Of a stretch of 64,000 nucleotides of DNA, positions 1-9,516 are shown in pieces. Numbering within the stretch: position 1 is the stretch's first letter; each line of letters opens with the position of its first letter. The notes below the pieces were generated by a model, which was not told the DNA's origin, ran no database searches, and saw only the letters and a program-made list of their open reading frames with translations. The stretch comes from Terriglobia bacterium (GTDB lineage: Bacteria; Acidobacteriota; Terriglobia; Bryobacterales; Bryobacteraceae): the NCBI GenBank assembly GCA_025363475.1, contig JANYDS010000029.1, positions 18,815-82,814 of the forward strand, written 5' to 3'. Both the position numbers and the translations under genes were made by a program.

Positions 1-648
1 TATCTCGAAATCCATCAGTCGGCCGAAGGCATCGGACCGGGCCCCGGCCTTGAGATCTGCCGCAGTGATTCCGAAACGCACCAGATCTTCTTCGGGGATG
101 TAGGTGCGACCCAGATCCGCGTCTTCTTTCACATCGCGCAGGATGTTGGTGAGCTGAAAGGCGATGCCGCACTTTTCGGCAAGTGGAATAGCTTCGGGCG
201 AGGTAAAGCCGAAGATGTGAATGGTGGTGAGTCCCACTACCGAGGCCACGCGGTAGCAATACTGATACAGGTCTTCAAACGTGGCGATGTGGACTGGTTT
301 CAGGTCTGAAGCTACGCCTTCGATCATGGAGTGGAAATACTGATGCGGGATCTTGTATTTTTCCACGGCATCGAGGAATGCCAGCCAAACCGGATGCTCG
401 TCCGGATGGCCGTTCAGGGCATCGCGAAGCGCCCTGGCCCACCGGTCCATGGCAGATTGTGTGGCGCCTGGCTCGTCGCTGAGGTCGTCGCAATAACGCA
501 TGAACGCGTAGACGGCGCACATGGCGTCGCGCTGCTCGGGTGGCAGCATGACGAACGAAAAATAGAAATTGCGAGCACGCGTGCGGGCGACTTCGCGGCA
601 GTATTTGTAAGAGGCCTGGAGAGGCGTTAACGGGGGAGTGAGAGCCAC
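1..648 (-). CDS. hpnD: Presqualene diphosphate synthase HpnD (3' end outside window)
   Basis: Squalene/phytoene-synthase family enzyme expected to condense two farnesyl diphosphates into presqualene diphosphate, the first step of the HpnCDE squalene route that feeds hopanoid synthesis. The 216 visible residues contain both Asp-rich substrate/Mg motifs, DDLSDE at residues 54-59 and QLTNILRDVKED at 165-176. The start is taken as a GTG 5 nt after the hpnC stop; no ATG lies upstream in frame before the hpnC coding region. The C-terminus lies beyond base 1. Pairing with hpnC is the known arrangement; hpnE (FAD-dependent desaturase) would be expected next, outside the window. Family assignment is strong; HpnD rather than HpnC rests on the sequence style and order. 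Confidence 0.9.
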   Translation of the reverse strand, partial: MALTPPLTPLQASYKYCREVARTRARNFYFSFVMLPPEQRDAMCAVYAFMRYCDDLSDEPGATQSAMDRWARALRDALNGHPDEHPVWLAFLDAVEKYKIPHQYFHSMIEGVASDLKPVHIATFEDLYQYCYRVASVVGLTTIHIFGFTSPEAIPLAEKCGIAFQLTNILRDVKEDADLGRTYIPEEDLVRFGITAADLKAGARSDAFGRLMDFEI

Positions 649-653
649 TGTTG

Positions 654-1577
654 TTATGCCGCACGGGCGAAGGCAGCCCGCGCCACAGCGCTGATCAGCA
701 ACCCTACCCGCTCTACTTTCGAAACTGTTGGACGGCGTGACAGCACGTCGTACTTCTGTTGCTCAATCTTGTCCAGAATTCGCATTCCGCCCCGGCTGAA
801 TAATTCGAGATCTACGGCCAGTCGGCGGTCCACCCGGCGGGCCAGTGGGAGGCCGGTTAGAAACAGCGTACGAGCGCGGTCCACTGCTTCGCGCATGATG
901 TTTTCAAAGCGCTGGTCAAAGCGGCGGGCGAACAGATCTTCCACCGTGTAGTTGTATTTGGTGAGCAGGTCGAGTGGCAGATAGACGCGGTCTTTGAGCT
1001 GGTCAACCGTCACATCCTGCCAGAAATTGGCCAGTTGCAGGGCGGTGCAGGTTGCGTCTGACAATGTCTGCCGCGCGGGATCGGAATAGCCGCAAAGATA
1101 GAGCACCAGACGGCCTACGGGGTTCGCTGAACAGACGCAATATTCCATGACGTCGTCCCACGTTTGATAGCGAGTTACGGTCTGGTCCTGAATGAAGGCG
1201 CGGATCAAATCGGCAAAGGGTTGTTTAGGGATTTTGTACTTTGCAGCGGTGCTTTGAAGTGCTAGAAACACGGGGTGGCTGGCCCCGGCACCGTCATACA
1301 TTCTGTTGAGTTCGCCTTGCCACCAGTGCAGCAGGCGCAGGCTTTCAACGGGATCGCCGATTTCATCCGCAAGGTCGTCAGCCCAACGGCAGTAGGAATA
1401 GACGTTGTAGAAATCCTGATGCAGATGCTTCGGCAGCAGGAAGCTGACGACGTGGAAATTTTCGTAATGACTGGTGGCAAGCCAGCGCGTGTACTGCAGC
1501 GCTTCGGCTTCCGTCCACTCCCGTGCCATCGCCTCTTTGCTCAGAGCGAAGTCGCGGGGAAGAAGATACCCGTTCAT
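654..1577 (-). CDS. hpnC: Squalene synthase-like HpnC
   Basis: Second squalene/phytoene-synthase family member (307 aa), expected to convert presqualene diphosphate to hydroxysqualene in the HpnCDE pathway. The first Asp-rich motif DDLADE is at residues 67-72 and the second, NFWQDVTVD, at 184-192, as is typical of HpnC. Its start overlaps the stop of the upstream alcohol dehydrogenase gene by 4 nt and hpnD follows 5 nt after its stop, so the genes are probably translated from one mRNA. Full length for the family and no lesions seen. Confidence 0.92.
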   Translation of the reverse strand: MNGYLLPRDFALSKEAMAREWTEAEALQYTRWLATSHYENFHVVSFLLPKHLHQDFYNVYSYCRWADDLADEIGDPVESLRLLHWWQGELNRMYDGAGASHPVFLALQSTAAKYKIPKQPFADLIRAFIQDQTVTRYQTWDDVMEYCVCSANPVGRLVLYLCGYSDPARQTLSDATCTALQLANFWQDVTVDQLKDRVYLPLDLLTKYNYTVEDLFARRFDQRFENIMREAVDRARTLFLTGLPLARRVDRRLAVDLELFSRGGMRILDKIEQQKYDVLSRRPTVSKVERVGLLISAVARAAFARAA

Positions 1578-2614
1578 GGAATGATCGCAGTCTTGAGCGG
1601 GCCGCAGCCCTCAATGAGGCGGAACAAAACGTTCGACAAGCTGGCCAGCGGTTCGTGCGCCATGACAAAATCAACGGCACGCACGCCGCCTGATTCGAGG
1701 ATGTCCAGAGCGTCGCGGAAGGCGCGGGGCGTATGGTGGAAACTTGCCTTACAGGTGATTTCGGAGTAATGCAGCAGGTCGCTGTCGAGTTCCAGCTGGG
1801 TGCCGCTGGGGGGGCCGCCAAAGAAATTGACGACACCGCCGCGGCGCAGCATAGCCATAGGCCAGCGCCACGTTTCCGGTTTGCCTACGGCTTCGATGAC
1901 GATATCCGCGCCGCGTCCGCCGGTTAGCTCGCGAACCGCCCCAACCGGATCAGGCGTTTCTTCCGTCGCAATTACCCGGTCCGCGCCCAGATGCAGGGTG
2001 TGTTCCAGCTTTTCGCGTCGCCGGCCGATTGCGATTACCTGTGCGCCGCGCAGTTTGGCCAGCCGCACAAACATAGAGCCGATAGGACCCACGCCAATGA
2101 CGACAACCTTGTCGCCCGCTTCAATTCCGGTATCTTCGAGACCCTTGGAAACACAAGCCAGAGGCTCTGCCATTGCGGCATCCTCATACGTCAGATGTTC
2201 GGCAATTTCGTAAGTGTTGCGTTCCACGATGCGAGCCGGAATGCGGATGAACTCCGCGTAAGCACCGTTGTTGAAGAGCAGATCTTCGCAAAGATTGACG
2301 CGACCGCGCAGGCAATAGAAGCACTGGAGGCAGGGCGCTGAATTCGCCGCTACAACACGCTGGCCCACCTGAAACCGGGTGACGCCATCGCCCATTGCAA
2401 CTACGTCTCCGGCAAATTCATGGCCGAAAAGAGCTGGCGGGACAATCATGCGCGCGTGGTAGCCACGCAGAAATACTTTTAGATCGGTACCGCAGGTGAG
2501 GGCAGTGCGTACACGCACCAAAAGTTCACCAGGGCCAATTGACGGGATCGGAACCTGTTCCAGAGACAGGTGTTCCTTTCCGTAAAGTACTGCCGCGAGC
2601 ATGGTGGACTTCAA
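1574..2614 (-). CDS. Zinc-dependent alcohol dehydrogenase (MDR family) in hopanoid cluster
   Basis: 346-aa medium-chain dehydrogenase/reductase. The N-terminal GroES-like domain has the catalytic-zinc motif GHEFAGDV and a structural-zinc Cys cluster (CLQCFYC followed by a fourth Cys); the Rossmann domain has GVGPIG. The family oxidises alcohols or polyols with NAD(P). Substrate is unknown. Its place between hpnA/hpnG-like genes and hpnC/hpnD, with 4-nt overlaps on both sides, suggests a role in hopanoid side-chain or isoprenoid metabolism; that is inference from context only. It is a diverged relative of the neighbouring 2611-3693 gene, so the pair could be an old duplication. Confidence 0.88.
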   Translation of the reverse strand: MKSTMLAAVLYGKEHLSLEQVPIPSIGPGELLVRVRTALTCGTDLKVFLRGYHARMIVPPALFGHEFAGDVVAMGDGVTRFQVGQRVVAANSAPCLQCFYCLRGRVNLCEDLLFNNGAYAEFIRIPARIVERNTYEIAEHLTYEDAAMAEPLACVSKGLEDTGIEAGDKVVVIGVGPIGSMFVRLAKLRGAQVIAIGRRREKLEHTLHLGADRVIATEETPDPVGAVRELTGGRGADIVIEAVGKPETWRWPMAMLRRGGVVNFFGGPPSGTQLELDSDLLHYSEITCKASFHHTPRAFRDALDILESGGVRAVDFVMAHEPLASLSNVLFRLIEGCGPLKTAIIP

Positions 2615-3693
2615 CCTGACGTTTCCTGTGGACTCACTATTATTTTCAGCGGACTCTCGCCCGGAAATTCTCCCGGGTGAGTAGCCAGACGGAAAGCAAA
2701 CGCTATTTTATCAAGCGGCACGCGGTGAGAGATGAGGAGATGAAGCGGAAGCTTGCCGCCGAACACCAGATCCACCCCCAGCTTCTGAATATCGACGGAT
2801 GCGCTGTAGGAACCCAGCAGCATTCGCTCACCCACGCAGATGGAAGCGCCCGAGAGTTCGATCCGTTCTTTGTCGCTGGTCTGGGCGAAGAGCATGATCT
2901 TTGCGCCTGGCCTGGATGAAGCCAATGCTTCTTCGACGAGGCCCTTTACGTTGGTGGCCACGAAGACCATATCTGCGCCGCGTCCTTCGGTGAGTTCGCG
3001 AAGTGTGGCTGCGACATCGGTTGTGCGGGGGTCAGCTGCAACTTGGGCTCCGGACTGGCGGGAGAGATCGAGCCGCATGGGGATGGTGTCTGTTGCGACT
3101 ACGGTACAGCCGCGCAGTTTCAGGAGCATGGTGAAGATGAGGCCGATCGGGCCCTGCCCCTGGACCAGAACGACATCGCCAGGCTGCGGGTTGCATTGAT
3201 CTACTGCCTTGACGCAAGTGTTGACAGGCTCAACGAAAGAGGCCACCTCGAAAGAGACGCCGTCAGGAATTTTCTCGACACCGCGTTCAACAATCCAATC
3301 CATAACGCGGACATATTGGGCAAAGCCGCCGCCTGCGGGTTCGAAGCCCGCGGTTACGCCGACTTTTTTATAGACCGCGCACTGGGCGTAGAGCTTGCGG
3401 GCGCAGTAGAAGCATTCGCCGCAGGGGATGTGGTGGAAAACGATTACGCGGTCGCCCGGCTGGAATTTGGTTACGCGGCTGCCTGTTGCGGCGACTACGC
3501 CCGCAGTCTCGTGCCCGTAAATCCGGGGCGGCGTCAGCAGGTTGTATTCGATCTTCTTGAGATCCGTGTGGCAGACGCCGCAGGCTTCTACGCGAATGAG
3601 GATTTCGCCTTCGCCGATGACCGGGGTGGCTACCTCATCAACGGAGACTTGGCTTTCACCACGGTAGACGGCGGCGCGCATGGTTTGCGGCAT
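2611..3693 (-). CDS. Second zinc-dependent alcohol dehydrogenase in hopanoid cluster
   Basis: 360-aa MDR dehydrogenase with GHETAGVV and a CGECFYCARKLYAQC structural-zinc cluster, then GQGPIG in the NAD(P)-binding fold. An open frame extends 37 codons further upstream, but that stretch overlaps the preceding nucleosidase-like gene. The ATG encoding MPQTMRAAVY lies 1 nt past that gene's stop and aligns with the normal start of the family, so it was chosen. Its stop overlaps the next dehydrogenase start by 4 nt. Two adjacent alcohol dehydrogenases inside an hpn cluster are notable; substrates cannot be read from sequence. Confidence 0.87.
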   Translation of the reverse strand: MPQTMRAAVYRGESQVSVDEVATPVIGEGEILIRVEACGVCHTDLKKIEYNLLTPPRIYGHETAGVVAATGSRVTKFQPGDRVIVFHHIPCGECFYCARKLYAQCAVYKKVGVTAGFEPAGGGFAQYVRVMDWIVERGVEKIPDGVSFEVASFVEPVNTCVKAVDQCNPQPGDVVLVQGQGPIGLIFTMLLKLRGCTVVATDTIPMRLDLSRQSGAQVAADPRTTDVAATLRELTEGRGADMVFVATNVKGLVEEALASSRPGAKIMLFAQTSDKERIELSGASICVGERMLLGSYSASVDIQKLGVDLVFGGKLPLHLLISHRVPLDKIAFAFRLATHPGEFPGESPLKIIVSPQETSG

Positions 3694-3694
3694 T

Positions 3695-4384
3695 TCAGAA
3701 ATTACAGTCGGCAAGAAACTCTCCCAGGTTTTTGGCGGCAAGAGCGGTCCGTTTTTGCAGGCGCAGCAGTTCACTGAAGCGCTTTTGAGGACTGGCAAAG
3801 GCACCGGCCACCAGACGCAGCACGCTGAAGTGGCCTTCCGGCGTTAGTGCGGCATTGAAGTCATTGGCGAAGTCTTCGTCCGCGAGATCGCTCACAGCAC
3901 GAACACAGTAGAAAGGAACTCCCAAATCTTCAGATGCGCGGGCGACCCCGGCGGCTTCCATTTCTACAATTCTGGCTCCGGTGGCGAACAATTCGCGCTT
4001 TTCGCCGGCGGTTTGGGCGACGTGATTGATGGAGGCGACACGTCCAAGTGCGCTGTCCGGGCCTTCGGGGTTGAGGGTTGCCCAGACGCGGTCTGCAGTC
4101 TGAATTTCTGTTGCTACTACTATGTCTCCGATATTGAGGGCATCATCGAGCGCCCCGCAGAATCCTGTGCTGCAGACTGCGGAGATTTTCCCAGCCATGA
4201 TCACGGCGGCGAAAGCCCGGTCTGCGCCGGCGCCGTTGGCGATTGCCGCTACGCGACGGCCTTTCCATTTGCCTGTGCGCGCCCAGTTCACGGCCATGCA
4301 TACGGGCTTGACCTCTTCCCAGCGTGAAACCCAGCCGTTGAATTCGCGCGGGTCGGCGGCAACGAAAAGCAGAGGGTCAGTCAT
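3695..4384 (-). CDS. hpnG: Hopanoid-associated nucleosidase/phosphorylase, HpnG-like
   Basis: 229-aa protein of the nucleoside phosphorylase/MTA-SAH nucleosidase fold, with the glycine-rich NGAGADRAF stretch near residue 50, EMEAAGVARA (the ribose-contacting MEA segment) and a late SDLADEDF segment carrying the catalytic-Asp region. HpnG removes adenine from adenosylhopane on the way to C35 hopanoids. The assignment as HpnG rests on being directly downstream of hpnA (4-nt overlap) in a hopanoid cluster; a general MTA/SAH nucleosidase is the alternative. Confidence 0.78.
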   Translation of the reverse strand: MTDPLLFVAADPREFNGWVSRWEEVKPVCMAVNWARTGKWKGRRVAAIANGAGADRAFAAVIMAGKISAVCSTGFCGALDDALNIGDIVVATEIQTADRVWATLNPEGPDSALGRVASINHVAQTAGEKRELFATGARIVEMEAAGVARASEDLGVPFYCVRAVSDLADEDFANDFNAALTPEGHFSVLRLVAGAFASPQKRFSELLRLQKRTALAAKNLGEFLADCNF

Positions 4385-5355
4385 TTTTTGAAGCCAGTCT
4401 CAAACCACTTCACGGCGTCAGCCAGGGCGGCGCGGGCCGGGCGTGGGGTAAAGCCCAGTTTAGATGCTGCTTTGGCGTGAGTCACCCACATCTTCTGGCG
4501 TGCCATTTTGACGGCTTCGAGAGGGGCGCGGGGTGCGACTCCGCTGATTTGGGCCCAGGCGGTGGTGATCAAGCCGGCGGCATAAGCAAGGGCGTAGGGA
4601 ATCTGGATGGAGGGGGCTTTTTGCCCGGTGAGGTCTGCCAGCATGTGCAGAATCTGGCCGAGGGTCATGTTCTCTGCGCCGAGGATGTAGCGCTCTCCGA
4701 CGCCCCCGTGTTCGCAGGCGAGCAGGTGGCCTTGCGCGACATCATCCACGTGGACTACGTTCAGACCGGTATCGATGTAGGCGGGCATGGCGCCGCGCAT
4801 GAAATCGACGATGATCTGGCCTGTTGGCGTGGGTTTGAAATCGTGATCGCCCATGGGTGCGGTGGGGTTTACGATGACTACCGGGAAGCCGGAACGGGCG
4901 AATTCCAGGGCCACTTCTTCGGCCATGAATTTGGAGCGTTTGTACGTTCCGGCCATGGAATGGAGCGAAACGGGCGTGGTTTCGTTGCCGAGGCCGCCCG
5001 AGGGGATGCCGATACAGCCCACGGTACTGGTGTAGATAAAACGTTCTGCGCCTGTTTCCCGCGCGGCGGTGAGGATGTTGCGGGTGCCGTCAACGTTCGA
5101 TTGGTAGAGGTCTGAGGGATTTTTTGACCAGAGCCTGTAGTCTGCCGCGACGTGATAGACGACGCCACACCCGGTTGCCGCGCGAGCGAGAGATTCGGGG
5201 TCGCGCAGGTCTCCTGTGACTCGCTCGACATCGAGGTCAGGGAGCACGCTGGAGGCGCGAACGAGGGCACGGACGCGCTCTCCCCTGGCGAGCAGGAGAC
5301 GTGCAACGTGCCAGCCGATGAATCCGGACGCACCAGTGACCAGGGTGGGCTTCAA
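4381..5355 (-). CDS. hpnA: Hopanoid-associated sugar epimerase HpnA
   Basis: 324-aa extended short-chain dehydrogenase of the dihydroflavonol-reductase-like type. The N-terminal NAD(P)-binding motif TGASGFIGWHVA is at residues 7-18; the active-site Tyr-Lys lies in GTYKRSKFMAE (YxxxK). HpnA is found in hopanoid operons and is annotated as a sugar epimerase; its exact reaction is not settled. The stop overlaps the hpnG-like start by 4 nt, and 89 nt separate it from the broken acyltransferase upstream, where an operon promoter could lie. Confidence 0.88.
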   Translation of the reverse strand: MKPTLVTGASGFIGWHVARLLLARGERVRALVRASSVLPDLDVERVTGDLRDPESLARAATGCGVVYHVAADYRLWSKNPSDLYQSNVDGTRNILTAARETGAERFIYTSTVGCIGIPSGGLGNETTPVSLHSMAGTYKRSKFMAEEVALEFARSGFPVVIVNPTAPMGDHDFKPTPTGQIIVDFMRGAMPAYIDTGLNVVHVDDVAQGHLLACEHGGVGERYILGAENMTLGQILHMLADLTGQKAPSIQIPYALAYAAGLITTAWAQISGVAPRAPLEAVKMARQKMWVTHAKAASKLGFTPRPARAALADAVKWFETGFKK

Positions 5356-5444
5356 GTTATCTTATGGTGCCATGGGGTTAGCAGCGATGAACTCGCCCGG
5401 TTCCTGGATGGAAGTTAGCAAGGCAGGCGTTTCAGGCACGAGCA

Positions 5445-6588
5445 TCAGTAAGTGTGAGACGCGTGTGCGCGGCGAATGAGCCGGTTTTCCATGAAGCGCC
5501 ACGACAACTGAGCCAAAAGAAGAGTGATGCCTGCGGACAAAAGCACAGAAGAAGCAACCCACAACGGGTTCAGGCGTCGACCAAATGAGGGGAGGAGCGC
5601 TGCCACCAGACCGTGAACTCCCTGGTGAAAGATATACGCGCCATAAGAGACTTTGCCGAGGTATTGAAGGGGCGACAACGCCAGCGCGAGGCCGAGGTGT
5701 CGCGGAGGGCACGAAACAGACAGCAGCACGAGCAGCGCAAAGAAGGCTGCAAGGACCGTGAACCTATCAAGTGCACGGTTATCGAGCACCGCGGGGAAGT
5801 AAGAGTCGACAGCCACGATGAGAAACAGGAATCCGCAGGCGCCTGATAGCAGGCGTGAGTGGGAAGTAATCCAGAGCCACCACGTCTGATTGCGCAGAAC
5901 TAGCGCAAGAATGACCCCCCACGCCAGCCCATCGAGCCGAAATGCCGTGGCAAAGGCCCAGCCTGCGTTTATTATGTGGATTCGCGGCAAGAAGAAGGTG
6001 GTGGCCGACCGGCGAGAGGACAAAGGATGGCCGCTGACAAGCAGAAGAGAACGGAACGGCTCAAAATCTTATGATCAGCGGGAGCACGGCGTAGAACTGC
6101 TCTTCGATGGCCAGGGACCAAGACATGCCAAGCCAGCCAGGAAGGTCTAAGTTCAGCCAGAGCGGTGCGTTGTTCTGGAGAAACAGGGGGTAGAGCCAGC
6201 CGGGGACGGAGGTCTGGAAGAGTGCGGTGCCGAGTCTGTGGTCAAGATCAAAATCGCGACCCACCCAGTACAGCCCGAGCCAGCCGAAATAGAGTGGGAA
6301 AATGCGGTGGATGCGCCGGGCGTAGAAGGTTGAAAAAAAGCGGCGGGAATGTCTGGAATCGACCAGTATGCCCGTGATCAGGAAACCGGACAGAACAAAG
6401 AACAGGTCGACACCACTCCAGAACAAATGCAGACTCTGCGTGAGGAGTCCCCAAAGCGGATTGCGGGGGGAGCCGATGGAACCGACGTAGTGAAAGACGA
6501 GCACCATCAGGATGGCGATGCCCCGAAGGCCGTCGATTTCGATAATTCTGCCGTTAAGCTTTTGATTGCGCCAATCGGTACTGGTCAC
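5445..6588 (-). pseudogene. Acyltransferase-3 family membrane protein, disrupted by a single-base frameshift
   Basis: The N-terminal reading frame (from 6588) encodes IDGLRGIAILMVLVFHY, the hallmark start of acyltransferase-3 (OafA-like) multi-pass membrane O-acyltransferases, and reaches the typical EEQFYAVLPL segment before a TGA at 6063-6061. The C-terminal half (PFRSLLL..., several hydrophobic helices) continues in another frame down to 5445. Removing one T from the TTTT run (bases 6066-6063 on the minus strand) joins the halves as ...LIIRFEPFRSLLL... with no other stop. So this is either a one-base pseudogene or an assembly/sequencing error. The start lies 3 nt after the stop of the E1 gene. 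Confidence 0.82.
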
Positions 6589-6591
6589 GGG

Positions 6592-8703
6592 TTAAAAATT
6601 CAACAAAGTAGTGATGGCGTCGATCAGGTCGTCGGTTTGGGGGAGAATTTTATTTTCAAGCTGGGGCTGGTAGCCTACCCAGGTATCCATCGCTGCTACA
6701 CGTTTCACGGGGGCGTCGAGATTTTGGAAGAGTTCGTCGGCTATGCGCGCCGCGAGTTCCGCGCCGTAGCCGAAACTGAGCGTATCTTCGTGGGCGATGA
6801 TGACGCGGCTGGTCTTTTCCACGCTGGTCTTGATGGCTTCCCAGTCATAGGGGGCGAGAGTGCGCAGGTCGAGGATTTCGATACTGACTTTGGGATCGCG
6901 CTTTTCGATTTCCATCGCGGCCAGGACTGATTTCTGCACCAGCGCGCCATAGGTGACGATGGTGAGCGAGCTGCCCGGTTTAACGATCTTCGCTTTGCCG
7001 AAGGGGATGGTGAAATCCGCGCCGGGGTGCGGGTCGCGGTTGTACATTTCGCGGTAGAGCTTTTTGTGTTCGAGGAAGAGAACAGGGTCGCCACAACGGA
7101 TGGCTGTGCGGAGAAGGCCGCAGGCGTCCTGGGCGTTTGACGGGAAGACAACGCGGAGGCCAGGAAGGTGAGTAAACGCCACTTCGCCGCACTGGCTGTG
7201 ATAGATGGAACCACCGTTCAGGTAGCCGCCGATGGGCACACGGATCACGAGCGGGGCGGAATACGTGCCGTTGGTGCGCCAGCGCAGACTGGCCAGTTCA
7301 TCCCGAATTTGCATCATGGCTGGCCAGATGTAATCGAAGAACTGAATTTCGGCCACGGGCTTGAGGCCAGTGAGGGCCATGCCGATGGCGCGGCCAACGA
7401 TGGACGCTTCCGCGATAGGCGTGTTGAAACAGCGTTTGCCGCCGAATTCGGCTTGCAGGCCCGCCGTGAGTTTGAAGACGCCGCCTTTGCCTTTGACTTC
7501 AGGCAGGTTGCCTTCGCGGCTGCAATCGGCAACATCTTCGCCGAAGACCATAACGCGGTCGTCCCGGCGCATTTCTTCGCGCAGGGTGGCGTTGATCAGG
7601 TCAGACATCAGCTTCGGCTCGCCTTCGGGCTGGGCGACGGCGTCGAAATGGGCTGAGGCGGGGCTGTTGTCTTCTGAATAAAGGTGTCGTAACGCGGTAT
7701 CGCCTGCGGGCAGTTCGGCGCTGAGGGCTGTTTCCGCGTCTGCCATGACTTCGCGGTCGATTTCGCGAATGATCCGGTCGAGTTCTGCCTTTTCCAGGAC
7801 GCCTTCGTCGAGGAGCAGGCTCTTCAGCAGAGTGAGGGGATCGCGCAGGGCTTCGGCTTCGCGTTCACGTTTGGTCTTGTAGAAGCGTTCGTCATCACTG
7901 AGCGAGTGGGAGTAGGGGCGGATGACGTGGGCGTGGACGACGGAGGGTCCATGGCCGCCGCGGCACCAGGCTGCTGCCGCGCTCATGGCTTTGTAGGAAG
8001 ACGTGAGGTCCGTGCCATCGACCTCGATGGTGAGCAGGCCGGGGAAGTTGGCCAGAAGTTTCGAGATGGAGCCGCCGGGGGTCTGGCTTTCGACGGGGAC
8101 CGAGATGGCATAGCCGTTGTCTTCGATCATGAAGATCACGGGGAGGTGGTAGAGGCAGGCCTGATTGACGGCTTCCCAGAATTCGCCTTCGCTGGTGGCA
8201 CCTTCGCCGGAACTGACGAGGACGAGCCGGTCTTCACCGGGATGGAGCGCGCGGCAGCCTTCGGCGCAGCCTACGGCTTGGGTGTATTGAGTGCCGGTGG
8301 CGGAAGATCCGGGGAAGACATTGGCGCCGACGCTGCCCCAGTGGGAGGGCATCTGGCGACCGCCGGAAGAGGGGTCGGCGGAGGCTCCGACGGCCTGGAG
8401 GAACATTTCGAGCGGTGTGATACCGAGGGTGAGTGCCAGTGCGCGGTCGCGGTAGTAGGGGAAATACCAGTCGTAACCGGGCCGGGTGGCGAGGCCGGCG
8501 GCGATCTGGATGGCTTCGTGGCCTGCGCCGGAAATCTGGAAGTAGATGCGCTGCTGGCGTTTGAGGATGATCTCGCGATCGTCAATGCGGCGGGAGGTTT
8601 GCATCAGGCGGAAAGCTCTAATGAGAGTTTCCGGATCGAGCCCGGCTTCGCGTGCCGCTTTGAGCCTTTCCGTGGCGGATGGCGTGGTAAACGACGTGAT
8701 CAT
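6592..8703 (-). CDS. Fused alpha/beta E1 subunit of a 2-oxoacid dehydrogenase
   Basis: 703-aa thiamine-diphosphate enzyme with E1-alpha (about residues 20-330) and E1-beta (about 365-700) in one chain. Alpha features include [10 protein letters not shown] and the ThDP/Mg motif [13 protein letters not shown]...EDNGYAI; beta features include VFGEDVAD, the conserved RWRTNG segment and [10 protein letters not shown] near the C-terminus. It should decarboxylate a pyruvate- or branched-chain-type 2-oxoacid and pass the acyl group to a lipoylated E2, which is not encoded nearby. Substrate cannot be fixed from sequence; branched-chain 2-oxoacids are plausible because fused E1s of this type are usually annotated so. 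The ATG at 8703 is the only good start. Confidence 0.88.
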   Translation of the reverse strand: MITSFTTPSATERLKAAREAGLDPETLIRAFRLMQTSRRIDDREIILKRQQRIYFQISGAGHEAIQIAAGLATRPGYDWYFPYYRDRALALTLGITPLEMFLQAVGASADPSSGGRQMPSHWGSVGANVFPGSSATGTQYTQAVGCAEGCRALHPGEDRLVLVSSGEGATSEGEFWEAVNQACLYHLPVIFMIEDNGYAISVPVESQTPGGSISKLLANFPGLLTIEVDGTDLTSSYKAMSAAAAWCRGGHGPSVVHAHVIRPYSHSLSDDERFYKTKREREAEALRDPLTLLKSLLLDEGVLEKAELDRIIREIDREVMADAETALSAELPAGDTALRHLYSEDNSPASAHFDAVAQPEGEPKLMSDLINATLREEMRRDDRVMVFGEDVADCSREGNLPEVKGKGGVFKLTAGLQAEFGGKRCFNTPIAEASIVGRAIGMALTGLKPVAEIQFFDYIWPAMMQIRDELASLRWRTNGTYSAPLVIRVPIGGYLNGGSIYHSQCGEVAFTHLPGLRVVFPSNAQDACGLLRTAIRCGDPVLFLEHKKLYREMYNRDPHPGADFTIPFGKAKIVKPGSSLTIVTYGALVQKSVLAAMEIEKRDPKVSIEILDLRTLAPYDWEAIKTSVEKTSRVIIAHEDTLSFGYGAELAARIADELFQNLDAPVKRVAAMDTWVGYQPQLENKILPQTDDLIDAITTLLNF

Positions 8704-8768
8704 CTATTTCTGATTTCTGTTAACGAACCTTCATCAATATAGCAAGAGTGGGGCGGGAGAAGCTGGAG

Positions 8769-9134
8769 TCAACTGATATGTTCGTTCTCCGTAATACCGC
8801 CTGTTGAGGTTAGAATCTTGACAACCTGATCCCGCAGGATAGGGCAGCGATTGGCTGCTGCCAGCCATACGATTTCCCACTCGATACCAAAATACGCATG
8901 AACCAGGATGTTGCGAAACGCAATGATCTGCAGCCAAGGGATGTGAGGATGGCGTTCCCTGAACTCCACGGAGAGGCGGGAGGCTGCTTCACCGATTGTG
9001 ATCAACTTCTGAACGACAGCGCTTCGGAGAAGTTCGGAACTCTCAAATTCGTTCTAATCGATTCTGTGGAGGAATCCCGCTGAATGATCAGCCGCTTCAA
9101 TATTATCGAGAAGATAGAACCTTTCAAGCCGCAT
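8769..9134 (-). pseudogene. hepT: HepT-family toxin gene with an in-frame TAG
   Basis: Reading from an ATG that overlaps the end of the MNT gene by 11 nt gives a 121-codon HepT/DUF86 protein interrupted by one TAG at codon 27 (9056-9054). Residues before it (YLLDNIEAADHSAGFL) and after it (NEFESSELLRSAV...IGEAASRL) match the family continuously in the same frame. The HEPN RNase motif Rx4HxY is intact as R74, H79 and Y81 (RNILVHAY). HepT is an RNA-cleaving toxin neutralised by its MNT partner. Unless the TAG is read through or translation restarts at a later TTG/GTG, the toxin is lost. The 78-codon remainder from 9005 lacks the first helices. Confidence 0.8.
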
Positions 9135-9438
9135 AGAGCAGTCTGGCTTCGTTTAATACAAACTCGCGGATGAGGGGTTTCAAACCCTTTTTTGAGACGA
9201 GATCCACCTTGCGGACTAACAAATGCGAGAGGGCCAGCATCAAACCGGCGTAGTCGACGAGGTCGATTGCAGAATCCGGCAGGAATTCGACCAGGATGTC
9301 TATGTCGCTTTCGGGGCGCATGGCTCCGCGTGCGGCAGATCCGAAGAGGGCAAGTTCACGGACTCGGTACTGATGGCAGAGATCAGCCAGTTTGGCCTGG
9401 TCAACAGGCGCGTCTCCGAAAGTGGGGTTACCGGTCAC
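9124..9438 (-). CDS. mntA: MNT-domain nucleotidyltransferase antitoxin
   Basis: 104-aa minimal nucleotidyltransferase. The catalytic signature is visible as G33-S34 followed by SDID with D45 and D47 (GSAARGAMRPESDIDILVEF), so it looks active. In MNT/HepT pairs the antitoxin AMPylates a Tyr near the HepT active site. The start is a GTG; the family N-terminus allows only a short extension. It precedes and overlaps hepT, the standard order. It remains intact although its toxin partner carries a stop codon, which is the direction of loss expected if free toxin is harmful. Confidence 0.85.
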   Translation of the reverse strand: MTGNPTFGDAPVDQAKLADLCHQYRVRELALFGSAARGAMRPESDIDILVEFLPDSAIDLVDYAGLMLALSHLLVRKVDLVSKKGLKPLIREFVLNEARLLYAA

Positions 9439-9516
9439 TTTTTCCGTTCTCCGTTTTCATTATGACGGAAGGGTCGAGCTTTTTTTCGATGCGATCCAGG
9501 CTAATATCAAGGCGTC

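Noticed and set aside
275..664. 129-codon minus-strand open frame
   Set aside because: It is a shadow of hpnD, whose true frame starts at the GTG at 648 and runs off the left edge.
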